Source of the DNA: an uncultured Campylobacter sp.
Lineage (GTDB): Bacteria; Campylobacterota; Campylobacteria; Campylobacterales; Campylobacteraceae
NCBI RefSeq assembly: GCF_938045345.1
Contig: NZ_CALIMS010000013.1
Coordinates: 1 to 58,093 of the forward strand
Direction of reading: 5' to 3'
Length of the DNA stretch: 58,093 bases
The position numbers and the translations under genes were made by a program. Of this stretch, positions 9,214-18,343 are shown piece after piece. The stretch's first letter is position 1. Every line of letters begins with the position of its first letter. Below the pieces are notes generated by a model. The model did not search any database. It was not told where the DNA came from and worked only from the letters and a program-made list of their open reading frames with translations.

Positions 9214-10446
9214 ATGCGAAAAATTCTAATGGGTTCGTTTGTTTTTTGCGGCACGCTTTTTGGCGCTTCTTGCGAGCAGATACTAAGCGATCCGCGCGGC
9301 TTTTTTAGCAAAGAGCCTGCGGACGAAGAGCTACTGCAAAGCGATTTTGGCTGTAAAGGCTCGCTAGCTGGCGCAGAATTTTTGCAAAATTTAAAAAGCG
9401 CAGCTTCTGAGATCAGGGACGAAAATATCGATTGTGTCGGTAACGAAGCCTTGCTGAACGAAAAAAGGCTTGAGCGAACCTTGGCATTTGCGGGGATGGA
9501 TGGCGAGGGCTTTTTGAGCTATGCTAAAGAGAAAAACTACGCGCAAATTAGCGAAAAATCGCTTGAAGCCTTAGAATTTTACTCCGAGCGCAAGATTGGA
9601 AATTTCATCGCTTATGGCAATTTTATGGGCGAGATCTCAGCAGCCAGGGAGGCACTAAGAGATTATTTCGCCGTTAAATTCAACAAAAACGACGCCGATG
9701 AGCTGGCAAGCGCCGTGATAGCGGAATTTATCGCATACGCTGCAAAGGATCGCAAGGCGGGAGATTACGGTGAGCTTGAGCTGGCGCTAAAAGGCGGAGT
9801 AGGCGCAGATGAGTTCCGTACGCTACTTTTTAGCAAGGATTTTGCTATTTACGAGCTTGATAATGCCCTGGATCTAGCACTTTTGCTAGGATATGACGAG
9901 CGCTTTAGCGGCGCTTTGATCGAGCGAGGCGCGCAGGTAAATGCGGGCGAGGAAAACTCGCTATTTTACGCGATGAATAACGTTCAAAGCGCTAAATTTA
10001 TGATCTCTAAAGGCGCCTTGGTTGGCTATAAAAACTCGCTTGGGCAAACTCCGATATTTTTTGCCGCCGCGGCAAAAAATTATGAGCTCGTAAAGTTGCT
10101 AATCTACTCGCACGCTAGCGTAAATGTCCGCCAGATCGGCAGCGCCGAGGCCCAGGCTCTAGCATCGTTAGGCGAGCGTAGCGACGGCTGTGAGCGTTCG
10201 GGCGCGGGCAAGACACTGCTGATGTTTGCGGCGCAAAAAAGTACCAAGCAGATCGTTGAATTGCTCGTAAAATCGGGCGCAAACGAAAAGGCGGCCGACG
10301 AGGCGGGGCTAAATGCGCTAGACTACGCGCTTGCGGGTGGTGAAGCGGCTACGCGGAGCTATTTGCGCTCGCTTGGATTAAGTCCTACGCAAGTAAGCGA
10401 TGATTTTACGAGCGATCCGCAAGATGCACCTGAGCGTGAGAATTAG
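9214..10446 (+). CDS. secreted ankyrin-repeat protein
   Basis: I place the start at the ATG at 9214, which has a GAGG site 7 bases upstream and gives a clean signal peptide (hydrophobic stretch then a Cys near residue 20); an in-frame ATG at 9196 would add six residues. The mature part is about 390 residues. The C-terminal half carries ankyrin repeats, for example the ALIERGAQVNAGEENSLFYA unit and the LMFAAQKSTKQIVELLVKSG unit. Ankyrin repeats mediate protein contacts; the target is unknown. A second, unrelated secreted ankyrin gene lies at 50,404. Confidence 0.8.
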   Translation: MRKILMGSFVFCGTLFGASCEQILSDPRGFFSKEPADEELLQSDFGCKGSLAGAEFLQNLKSAASEIRDENIDCVGNEALLNEKRLERTLAFAGMDGEGFLSYAKEKNYAQISEKSLEALEFYSERKIGNFIAYGNFMGEISAAREALRDYFAVKFNKNDADELASAVIAEFIAYAAKDRKAGDYGELELALKGGVGADEFRTLLFSKDFAIYELDNALDLALLLGYDERFSGALIERGAQVNAGEENSLFYAMNNVQSAKFMISKGALVGYKNSLGQTPIFFAAAAKNYELVKLLIYSHASVNVRQIGSAEAQALASLGERSDGCERSGAGKTLLMFAAQKSTKQIVELLVKSGANEKAADEAGLNALDYALAGGEAATRSYLRSLGLSPTQVSDDFTSDPQDAPEREN

Positions 10447-11052
10447 CGGGCTTGATTTAAAGGGTCGCTCGCCGCTTCGTCGTCGTTTTGGGTTTGCAAA
10501 AGCTTTATGAGCTTTAAATTTAATGTTTTGCCGCTTTGTAAATTCTATAAATTTAGCAGATTTTTCGAGTGCGAGTTGGTAGAATTTAACGCTTTAAAAT
10601 TTTATCGCTTTGCTTGCGCAGGTTGCATGCTCTGAAATTTTATAAACGCGCAGGCAGGCTTGAAAAACGGCGATATTTTGCGTTTATGCGCGATAAAATT
10701 TTTGCTGAGGGATTTTGCTTTGCGATCAAGAGCGGGATTTCGTCAAATTTTGCGCGAAAAATTTATCCTTTTGCGGCAAAGCAAGTGTCGCAGTGTTGCG
10801 GAATTTTACCTTGACTTGGGGGCTTTTGCTATGTTAAGTAGAATTTAAATGCACTTATAAAACGCTTGTGATTACGCCGCGCGCGGTATTTTGCACCGGA
10901 GAGATTTTATTGTGCGACAAGTTGCTTAAAAATGCGTTCGCAAAATTGCAAACGCAGCAAAATAGCAGAGTTTGCTGCGCGATTAAGGCGCTCAATAATC
11001 GCCGTAAAAGAAAGCGCGTGAATTATGAATAATTGCTGCAATGCGCGCAGAA
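10447..11052. other. gene-free spacer
   Basis: About 600 bases without a believable gene. Short frames at 10,614-10,848 are made of translated AAATTTTA words. The region ends in the hairpin at 11,053-11,091 just before the antiporter gene. Confidence 0.5.
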
Positions 11053-11091
11053 TTTTAAAATTTAACCCCCGATCGGAGGTTAAATTTTAAA
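11053..11091 (+). promoter_or_regulatory. long hairpin in the leader of the nhaC-like gene
   Basis: A near-perfect 13-bp inverted repeat, TTTTAAAATTTAACC and its complement, closes a short GC-rich loop containing CCGATCGG. It ends 25 bases before the ATG at 11117 and just upstream of the SD-like AAGGAT, so it may be an attenuator, a protein-binding site or the 3' end of an upstream transcript. Which of these it is cannot be told from sequence. Confidence 0.45.
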
Positions 11092-11116
11092 ATTTTATCA
11101 ATCATCAAGGATTAAA

Positions 11117-12817
11117 ATGTTAAAAAATTTGCTTATCTTTACGGCGATTTTTTTGCCCGCGCTGGCGCTTGCGGACGTGGAACCCGCCGTGCGAAACAGC
11201 GAGCTTTACGGCGTGCTGACGCTTATCCCGCCGGTCGCGGCGATCGTGCTTGCTTTTATCACCAAAGACGTGATTTTGTCGCTGTTTTTGGGCGTGCTAA
11301 GCGGAACCTTTCTTATCGGTATGGTCGATCAAAATATCGCGGCTTCGGCGCTTTTCGCTTTTACCGATCTGTGCTCGCGTATGGTAAAATCGATGGCGGA
11401 TACGTGGAATGCGGGCATTTTGCTTCAGGTTATGTGTATCGGCGGGCTCATCGCTCTGGTGACTAAAAGCGGCGGTACGAAGGCGCTTGCGCTCTGGCTT
11501 AGCAAACACGCCGACACTCCCGTTTTGGGTCAAATTTATACTTGGCTGATGGGTATCGTGATATTTTTCGACGATTACGCAAACGCCCTAATCGTGGGCC
11601 CGATAATGCGACCTCTTATGGATAAATTTAAAATTTCGCGCGCAAAGTTCGCCTTCATCATCGACGCGACCGCAGCGCCGATCACCGGCATCGCGGTGAT
11701 CTCCACCTGGGTCGGAGTCGAAATTTCGGCGATCAAAGAGGCCTACTCGCAGATCGGCGTAGAAAACATAAACGCCTTCACCGTCTTCGTTGAGACGATC
11801 CCGTATAGATTTTATAATATTTTCATGATCTTTTTCGTAGTCGCCACGGCAGTGATGAGTAGGGAGTTTGGCTCGATGTATCGCGCAGAGATCGCATCTC
11901 GCGGCGGAAAGAGCGGAGCTGCGGAGTTTAAAATTAAAAATTTAGAGGATCAAATTTTCGTACCCAAAGAGGGCGTAGTACTTCGCAAGCTAAACGCGAT
12001 AATCCCGCTAGGGGCGATGATCGTTCTTTCCGTCATCGGGTTTTATTTTAATGGCTACAGCTCGCTGGAGGGCGAGGCTTTGGAGGCGGTCAAGGCAGCT
12101 CCTCTTAGCTTTACTTCGATCCGTACCGCATTTAGCGCAGCGGACGCCTCGGTCGTGCTGTTTCAATCCGCGCTCTTTTCATCGATCATCGCCGTCGCTT
12201 TAGGCATCGCGCAAAAAATTTACGGCGTCAAAGAGGCGATCGAGGTCTGGGTTGGCGGCTGGAAAAGTATGCTAAATACCGTCATAATCCTGCTTTTTGC
12301 ATGGTCGCTTAGCTCGGTTATCAAAGAGCTTGGCACTTCGCGCTACCTAGTCGAGCTTCTAAGCGACGCAACGCCGCGCTTTGCTCTTGCGATCGTGATC
12401 TTCGTGCTTAGCTCGTTTATCTCATTTTCAACGGGCACAAGCTTCGGTACTATGGGCATCGTCACACCTTTAGCCGTACCGTTAGCGCACGCCGTGGGGC
12501 AAAAATACGGACTTAGCGGCGAGGAATTTCACGTTTTCATGTGCGTAAACATCAGCGCGGTGCTTACGGGGGCGATCTTCGGCGATCACTGCTCGCCGAT
12601 TTCAGATACGACGATCCTCTCTTCGATGGGCGCAGGTTGCGATCACATCGAGCACGTAAGCACGCAGATGACCTATGCTTTGGTCGTTTGCGGCATCAGT
12701 ATTGTTTGCGGCTACCTGCCTGCGGGCTTTGGGCTTAGCGTGTGGGGATGTCTGATCTTGGGTATTGCAGCTATCATTCTTTTACTGCGCGTGGTGGGTA
12801 AAAGAGTGGATGTATGA
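11117..12817 (+). CDS. nhaC: NhaC-family Na+/H+ antiporter
   Basis: A 566-residue membrane protein with a cleavable-looking N-terminal segment and about twelve further hydrophobic helices. Motifs such as FFDDYANALIVGPIMRP and SFISFSTGTSFGTMGIV and the late FGDHCSPISDTTILSS block are those of the NhaC antiporter family (Na+/H+ or amine-coupled exchange). The role would be sodium or pH homeostasis. The stop overlaps the trmA start in an ATGA arrangement, so the two are translationally coupled. Confidence 0.88.
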   Translation: MLKNLLIFTAIFLPALALADVEPAVRNSELYGVLTLIPPVAAIVLAFITKDVILSLFLGVLSGTFLIGMVDQNIAASALFAFTDLCSRMVKSMADTWNAGILLQVMCIGGLIALVTKSGGTKALALWLSKHADTPVLGQIYTWLMGIVIFFDDYANALIVGPIMRPLMDKFKISRAKFAFIIDATAAPITGIAVISTWVGVEISAIKEAYSQIGVENINAFTVFVETIPYRFYNIFMIFFVVATAVMSREFGSMYRAEIASRGGKSGAAEFKIKNLEDQIFVPKEGVVLRKLNAIIPLGAMIVLSVIGFYFNGYSSLEGEALEAVKAAPLSFTSIRTAFSAADASVVLFQSALFSSIIAVALGIAQKIYGVKEAIEVWVGGWKSMLNTVIILLFAWSLSSVIKELGTSRYLVELLSDATPRFALAIVIFVLSSFISFSTGTSFGTMGIVTPLAVPLAHAVGQKYGLSGEEFHVFMCVNISAVLTGAIFGDHCSPISDTTILSSMGAGCDHIEHVSTQMTYALVVCGISIVCGYLPAGFGLSVWGCLILGIAAIILLLRVVGKRVDV

Positions 12818-14388
12818 ATTGCGAAAGCTTCGGTAGTTGCGGCAGCTGCACGCTCGGTGAGCCCTATGAGGATCAAATTTCATACAAAAAGCGTCTGATC
12901 GCCGATAAGCTTAGAGAATTTTTTGACGGCGAGTTTGAATTTTTTGCCTCGCAACCGCAAAATTACCGCATCAGGGCGGAATTTGGCATCTGGCACGATA
13001 TTTGGCATAGCGCATTTGATCTTGCCTACACGATGGGCGGCTCACAGAGTAAGAAAATTTTAATTAACGAATGCCCCAAGGTAGCGCTTCCTATCGCAAA
13101 TTTAATGCCGCAACTGCTGGAAGCGCTTAGGCGGAACGAAGCTTTAAAAGAGAGGCTCTTCGGCGTCGAGTTCATCTCGTGCGCCAGCGGGATTTTGGCG
13201 ACGCTGCTTTATCACAAGCGCCTGGGCGAGCGCGAGCAGGAGGCAATTTGCGAGCTGGCGGACAAGCTTGGCATCGGGGTTATGGCTCGCGCGCGCGGAC
13301 AGAAGCTGCTAAGCGGCGAGCTAAGCCTCACAGACGAGCTTTGCGTGGACGGGCGAGTTTATAAATTTCGCTTCGGCGAAAACGCCTTTATCCAGCCCAA
13401 CCGCGGCGTGAACGAAAAGATGATCGCCTGGGCGAGAAGCTGCGTGGACTTCGGCAAAGAGGGCGCAAGCGAGGTGTGCGCCGCGCAGAATTTCGCCGCA
13501 AAGAATTTTACTGAAAAAAATTTTGCCTCGCAAAATTCCGCTGTGCAAAATTACGGCTGCGAGCAGTCTGCCGCGCAAAATTCTACGGATCGAAATTTCG
13601 TTTCTGAAAATTCCACTGAATTTGACGCCGCGTGCCGAAATTCTACTCCATCAAATTCTGCGCAAGCGAGATTTAACGGCAAAAATTCCGCGAAATCTAA
13701 CTGTGCGTCCGCAGGCGAGAGCTCTGCGGATAAAAATTTCGCTCGTAAGGATTTGGACGCGCAAAGTTCCGCCACGAAAAATTTGGATTGCGAAAAACAA
13801 AGCGTGCAAAATTCAGCCTGCGAAGGGCGCGGCGCACAAAATTCGGGCCACGAGCAGTCCGCCCCGCAAAATTCGAGCTGCGAACAACATGCCGTGCGCC
13901 CAGAAAGCTCCGCCGCGCGCGATCTGCTGGAGCTGTACTGCGGGCACGGCAACTTTACCATCCCGCTTGCGGCTAAATTTAACCGCGTGTTGGCGAGCGA
14001 AATTTCAAAAAGCTCGATTGCTAACGCCCGCATAAACTGCGAGCTCAACGGCGTTTGCAACGCGCAATTCGTCCGCCTTAGTGCAGATGAGCTAATGAGC
14101 GCATTTGCGCGGCAGCGCGAGTTTGAGCGGCTAAAGGGGATCGATATTTTCGGCTACGATTTTTCGCACGTCTTGATCGATCCGCCGCGAGCGGGGCTCG
14201 AGCCTAGCGTGATTGATTTCATAAAAAATTTTCAAAATTTGATCTACATCTCCTGTAACCCGCAGACGCTTTTTGAAAATTTACGCTCGCTTTGCGCTAC
14301 GCACGAGGTGCGCAGGTTTGCGATCTTCGATCAGTTCGCGCATACGGCGCATATCGAATGCGGCGTGCTGTTGCGGCGCAGGAGCTAG
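12814..14388 (+). CDS. trmA: tRNA (uracil-5-)-methyltransferase with a large repeat insertion
   Basis: Would methylate U54 of tRNAs using S-adenosylmethionine. The N-terminal part (residues 1-215) and the C-terminal SAM domain (about 370 to 524: LLELYCGHGNFTIPLA, the VLIDPPRAGLEP motif, the catalytic YISCNPQT) are normal TrmA. Between them, about residues 218-365, sits an insertion of roughly 145 residues that is rich in Asn, Ser, Ala and Gln with a five-residue period (AQNFA, AKNFT, EKNFA, SQNSA). Usual length is about 365, so the insertion explains the whole excess. It splits the region just before the SAM motif; activity may survive if it loops out. It overlaps the antiporter gene by ATGA. 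Confidence 0.9.
   Translation: MNCESFGSCGSCTLGEPYEDQISYKKRLIADKLREFFDGEFEFFASQPQNYRIRAEFGIWHDIWHSAFDLAYTMGGSQSKKILINECPKVALPIANLMPQLLEALRRNEALKERLFGVEFISCASGILATLLYHKRLGEREQEAICELADKLGIGVMARARGQKLLSGELSLTDELCVDGRVYKFRFGENAFIQPNRGVNEKMIAWARSCVDFGKEGASEVCAAQNFAAKNFTEKNFASQNSAVQNYGCEQSAAQNSTDRNFVSENSTEFDAACRNSTPSNSAQARFNGKNSAKSNCASAGESSADKNFARKDLDAQSSATKNLDCEKQSVQNSACEGRGAQNSGHEQSAPQNSSCEQHAVRPESSAARDLLELYCGHGNFTIPLAAKFNRVLASEISKSSIANARINCELNGVCNAQFVRLSADELMSAFARQREFERLKGIDIFGYDFSHVLIDPPRAGLEPSVIDFIKNFQNLIYISCNPQTLFENLRSLCATHEVRRFAIFDQFAHTAHIECGVLLRRRS
13489..13905 (+). repeat. 15-bp-period tandem repeat inside trmA
   Basis: About 28 degenerate units of 15 bases, each centred on AAAATTC or AAAATTT and encoding x-x-Asn-(Phe/Ser)-x. 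The core word is the same AAAATT word that fills the intergenic spacers of this window. Units near the start are the most regular (CAGAATTTCGCC, AAGAATTTTACT, AAAAATTTTGCC). Confidence 0.8.
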
Positions 14389-14488
14389 GTGAGCTTAAAA
14401 CCGAAGTCGCGGATTTAGGTTTCGCGTGGGATAAAATTTCGCCTAAAATATGTATAATAACAAAATTTAAAATTACGAAAGGAAATAA

Positions 14489-15700
14489 ATGGTTGATCTA
14501 AATAAAATTATCCAAGCAAAGCGCACGATAAACGATTTCGTCTATAAAACGCCCTTTGCTCTGGCGCCGAAGCTCAGCAAGCTTTACGGCGCAGAAGTGT
14601 ATCTCAAAAGCGAGAATTTGCAGCGCACCGGCGCGTATAAGATTCGCGGCGCTTACAATAAAATCGCCCACCTCACGGACGAGGAGCGGGCACATGGAGT
14701 AATAGCCGCAAGCGCGGGCAACCACGCCCAAGGCGTAGCGATGAGCGCGCAAAAATTCGGCGTGCATGCCGTGATCGTAATGCCTGAAGCCACGCCGCTA
14801 CTTAAGGTAAGCGGCACGAAGGCTCTGGGCGCAGAGATCATCCTAAAGGGCGATAATTTCGACGAGGCGTATGCGTTTGCACTGGAATATGCCAAAGAGC
14901 ATAATTTGACGTTCGTACATCCCTTCAACGACGAGTTCGTCCAAGCAGGCCAGGGCACGATCGCACTTGAGATGATCGAGGAGGTCGCAGATCTTGAATA
15001 CATCGTCGTTCCGGTTGGTGGCGGCGGGCTTGCGACGGGGGTTTGCAGCTGCGCCAAGCAGATCAATCCGGACATTAAAATCATCGCCGTAGCCGCCAAG
15101 GGCGCGCCCGCGATGCACGATAGCTTCGTCGCGAAAAAGCCGCTAAATTCCAAATCGGTCCGCACTATCGCCGACGGCATCGCGGTGCGAGATACGAGCG
15201 AGATCACGCTTAGCACGATCATCGAGTGCGTCGATGAGTTCGTGCAGGTCGATGACGAGGAGATCGCAAGCGCGATACTCTATCTGCTCGAGCAGCAAAA
15301 AATCATCGTCGAGGGCGCGGGCGCGGCGGGAGTAGCAGCGCTGATGAACGCGAAATTTGCATTCCCCGCGGGCGCAAAGATCGGTATCATCCTAAGCGGC
15401 GGCAACATCGATGTGCAGATGCTAAACATTATCATCGAAAAAGGTCTTATCAAGTCGCACCGCAAGATGACGATCAACGTCACGCTCGTCGATAAGCCGG
15501 GCGCGCTTACGGGGCTTACCGAAATTTTGCGCCGCGCCAACGCAAACATCGTCAAGATCGACTACGACCGCTTCTCGACCAATATCGAGTACGGCGACGC
15601 GCAGATTACGATCACGCTTGAGACCAAGGGCAAGGCTCATCAAGAGGACATCGCCTGGGCGCTCAAAAACGCAGGGTATGATTTTAGGGAGATTTTGTAA
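14489..15700 (+). CDS. ilvA: threonine ammonia-lyase
   Basis: A 403-residue PLP enzyme that deaminates threonine to 2-oxobutanoate, the first step towards isoleucine. The PLP lysine is in KSENLQRTGAYKIRGAYNK (near residue 52), the glycine-rich phosphate loop is VPVGGGGLATG (near 177), and the last 75 residues form one ACT-type regulatory domain (MTINVTLVDKPGALTGLTEI). One ACT domain and a 400-residue length are the short form of the enzyme. An AAAGGA site precedes the ATG by 5 bases. It is a single gene after trmA. Confidence 0.93.
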   Translation: MVDLNKIIQAKRTINDFVYKTPFALAPKLSKLYGAEVYLKSENLQRTGAYKIRGAYNKIAHLTDEERAHGVIAASAGNHAQGVAMSAQKFGVHAVIVMPEATPLLKVSGTKALGAEIILKGDNFDEAYAFALEYAKEHNLTFVHPFNDEFVQAGQGTIALEMIEEVADLEYIVVPVGGGGLATGVCSCAKQINPDIKIIAVAAKGAPAMHDSFVAKKPLNSKSVRTIADGIAVRDTSEITLSTIIECVDEFVQVDDEEIASAILYLLEQQKIIVEGAGAAGVAALMNAKFAFPAGAKIGIILSGGNIDVQMLNIIIEKGLIKSHRKMTINVTLVDKPGALTGLTEILRRANANIVKIDYDRFSTNIEYGDAQITITLETKGKAHQEDIAWALKNAGYDFREIL

Positions 15701-16443
15701 AATTTCGTCAGAGTTTGTAAAATTTATTTTCGCTCGTGAATTTGCCTGAAATTTCAAAATTTACTCGCTTGCATCCTGATCGCGGCTTATAGCGGGTAAA
15801 TTTTAATTTGCCCCCTTTTTATATCCACTATGCCGGAACACTTTGCGGCCCGCGGTTTTAAATTTTACGTAAAATTTGAAATTCAAAATATGCGGCGCAG
15901 CCGCAGTTTAAATAACGCGGACACAGTCCGCACCGCTAGCGTCGCGCGGGTGGGGGTTGGTAAGGGAGCGGGCGCGCCTCGCAACTCCGAGCGCTGCCCC
16001 CTTGCGTATTATACATAATACGTACACTTGCTTAAAATTTATATCGATAAAATTTCAAAAGACTTAAGCCTTAGTAAGCTAAATTTGTAGAGCAAATTTA
16101 TAGAAATTTCGCCACGTTAAATTTTTTGAGTATTTTTAGCTCTTGGTATATTTCTCTTGGGGCGGGAAGGGGGGCTTGAATTGCGAGGTCACACTTCTCG
16201 CAGAGGCGGCGCTACCCCGCAGCACCGCATTGCTCTGCTCGCCCACAAACCCCACCTAACCCCCGACGACGCTAGCGGTGCGAGCCTTGCGGCTCGCGTT
16301 AAATTTTATAATCGCGGCTCGCTTCTTTAAAATTTCTTTTGCGATTTTAAAATTTCTTGCCGCAAAAATCGTAAAATTTCAATTGCACTACAAATCGGCG
16401 CTGTATTTTGCTAAAATACCGATAAAATTTTAAAGGATGAAAT
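15701..16443. other. long spacer with a large inverted repeat
   Basis: About 740 bases without a gene. It contains GC-rich pieces unlike the usual AATTTTA filler, including a perfect 16-bp inverted repeat (see separate entry), a GGGGTT / AACCCC pair and a hairpin, GCGAGCC-TTGC-GGCTCGC, at 16,280-16,297. An orphan mobile-element remnant or a structured RNA would both fit; I cannot name either. Confidence 0.5.
15929..16282. repeat. large inverted repeat, arms about 320 bp apart
   Basis: CGCACCGCTAGCGTCG at 15,929-15,944 is exactly reversed at 16,267-16,282. The homology continues inward with GGGGGTTGGT at 15,952-15,961 against ACCTAACCCCC at 16,254-16,264. The interior has GC-rich segments and an ATACATAATACGTA-type AT patch. 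Confidence 0.65.
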
Positions 16444-17157
16444 TTGGAAAATTTTGCTTTTCTTCTAAATTTAGTGATATTTTGCATCTTGGTTTTTATG
16501 TTTTTTAAGATGCGCAAAAGCGGCGAGCAGGCGGGCAAGCCGCAGATCGCCACCGACATCACGCGGCTTAAAAGCATCGGCGAGCTGAGCGTTTTTAAAA
16601 TTTACTCCAAAGAGATCGTCACGCGCAAGCAAAACGTAGGCAGCGGGCTGCTGGGCTCGCTCGTCTCGCCGCTGATGACGAAAAAGCAGATCGCCATCAT
16701 CTTCGAGTTTGAGATCGAGTTTGTTTACGACCTACTAAGCCCCGAGTTTGCGATACTGCCGCAGGGCGAGGATCGCTACGAGATCAAGATGCCGCCGTGC
16801 AAATACAAATACTCGATCAAAGATATGAAAATTTACGACGAGAAAAACGCCAAGCTGCTGCCGTTTCTGCTGCCCGATTCGCTAAACGGGCTATTCGGCG
16901 CGAGCTTTGACGAGAGTGATAAAAACCTCCTCATCGACGACGCCAAGGACGAGGTCAAGCAGCTCTCGCTAAAAATCATCAACGATCTTGGCGGCAAGAT
17001 CCACAAATCCGCGACCGATACGCTGGAGGCGATCGCCAAGAGCTTCGGCGCGAAGGAGGTCGGATTTATCTTCCAGGACAAGGCGCTTCAAACGATCGAC
17101 ATAAACTCAAACGAGATCGCAATCGATAAATCGCTAAAATCGCAGATCGAGAAGTAG
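16444..17157 (+). CDS. DUF4230-like membrane-anchored protein
   Basis: A 237-residue protein with one N-terminal membrane helix (residues 4-22) followed by a soluble domain. The RLKSIGELSVFKIYSKEIVT stretch and overall layout match the DUF4230 family, whose function is not established. The start is TTG at 16444, preceded by AAAGGATGA. The next gene starts immediately after its TAG stop, so the pair is one operon. Confidence 0.7.
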   Translation: MENFAFLLNLVIFCILVFMFFKMRKSGEQAGKPQIATDITRLKSIGELSVFKIYSKEIVTRKQNVGSGLLGSLVSPLMTKKQIAIIFEFEIEFVYDLLSPEFAILPQGEDRYEIKMPPCKYKYSIKDMKIYDEKNAKLLPFLLPDSLNGLFGASFDESDKNLLIDDAKDEVKQLSLKIINDLGGKIHKSATDTLEAIAKSFGAKEVGFIFQDKALQTIDINSNEIAIDKSLKSQIEK

Positions 17158-17628
17158 ATGGAGCTTTTTAAGGCGCTTTTTAAAATTTACTTCGCCCGCA
17201 TGCTCGCGTTTATGGATGCCTGCGCAAGGGCTTGGCAGCGATTTTATGAGCCGATCAGGCTGCGCAAAGAGAAAAAGCGTCTGCGCGCAAAGGGCTATTT
17301 TACCGAGGATGCGACGTGGGCGGAGTTTTTCGCGGATTTTAAATTTTGCAAATGCTTCATCATCAAAAAAATCCTCTATCCAAACTTCTATGCTATCAAA
17401 AACTCCTCCAAATGGGAGGCGGGCTCAAAGCGGGCTAGCTTTACGGTAGGCTCGTTTGCATACGACGAGATCGCGTGGGTGTGGGTGCCGCGAGCCTTCG
17501 ACGGCGGGCGGAAAAACGATCTGGAAAAGCTAAAAAATCTACTGCAAAAAATCCCCGCGCTACGTTACGAGCAGAGCGATACCGGGATTAAAATTTTCGG
17601 CTACGAGTGCGGCGAAGGGGCCTTATAA
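17158..17628 (+). CDS. hypothetical protein paired with the DUF4230 gene
   Basis: A 156-residue basic protein, rich in Lys, Arg and aromatic residues, with Cys-Lys-Cys near residue 64. I recognise no domain. Its ATG directly follows the stop of the DUF4230-like gene with no spacer, so it depends on that gene's translation and probably shares its function. Confidence 0.75.
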   Translation: MELFKALFKIYFARMLAFMDACARAWQRFYEPIRLRKEKKRLRAKGYFTEDATWAEFFADFKFCKCFIIKKILYPNFYAIKNSSKWEAGSKRASFTVGSFAYDEIAWVWVPRAFDGGRKNDLEKLKNLLQKIPALRYEQSDTGIKIFGYECGEGAL

Positions 17629-17851
17629 TCGTATAAAGCGGCATTTGCTTAAATTTCATATTTGCTTGATCTTGCCGAGGATCGCGCCGATGCGGCGCAT
17701 GGCTAGCGCTGCTTAGATGGATGCAAGCGGGCGGATTTTGGCTGCCATATGTCTTTGACAAAACGGCGCATGCGAGCGTGAAATTTTATCTTTGTAAACG
17801 CCCCGGCGCAGTCTAAATTTAAACTCCGCGCGGTATAAACGCAAGCAAATT

Positions 17852-18343
17852 TTATCTCTGCGTCTGGCTCCATAGACCCTTTGCTTCGGCGGGATTTTTT
17901 ATATTAAGCCACGCAAGAAGCAGCACTACGGACGCCAATGGATTTAAGATTAAATTTAGCAGTTCCATGCAATTTATGACGCTCATCGTTATAGCGGCGG
18001 GGGCCGGTATTTTGAACATCATGCCGTAGATTATGTCTGCGATTAGCAGTGCGGCGTATACGATAAAAAGCTTGCATCCGGTGGCAGCGCGCAATTTAAA
18101 ATTTATAATTATCCAAGAGAGCGTAACCGCAAAAATCAAATACGGCACGTATATTTGCAGCCTATTACAATCACATCTTCTGAGTATATAAATGGCTGAA
18201 AAATATAGTAGCGCCGCAAGCGCGATGCTATAGGCGTATTTGAAGATTATAAAGACCTGCGGGCCCGTAATATTTTGGATGTTTTTAAGCGCGTGATAAA
18301 GGAATGTGAAGGCAAAAATCCACACTAAGATTTGAGAATCCAA
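17852..18343 (-). CDS. small polytopic membrane protein, 5' end uncertain
   Basis: At least 163 residues with five predicted membrane helices; family unknown. The only in-frame start in the open frame is TTG at 18343, without a good ribosome site. The same frame is open further upstream to about 18,440 and encodes a convincing first membrane helix (LGALCLLVGSAAYSI). An ATG with an AAAGG site sits at 18,441-18,439 but one frame off, so the gene may carry a 1-base deletion close to its start. Confidence 0.6.
   Translation of the reverse strand: MDSQILVWIFAFTFLYHALKNIQNITGPQVFIIFKYAYSIALAALLYFSAIYILRRCDCNRLQIYVPYLIFAVTLSWIIINFKLRAATGCKLFIVYAALLIADIIYGMMFKIPAPAAITMSVINCMELLNLILNPLASVVLLLAWLNIKNPAEAKGLWSQTQR

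Noticed and set aside
13523..14060. Long frames on both strands across the trmA repeat
   Set aside because: They follow from the 15-bp periodicity, which keeps several frames open; the trmA frame is anchored by conserved domains on both sides.
16160..16180. G-run (GGGGGG) as phase-variable tract
   Set aside because: Only six G and not within a gene; Campylobacter contingency tracts are usually eight or more.
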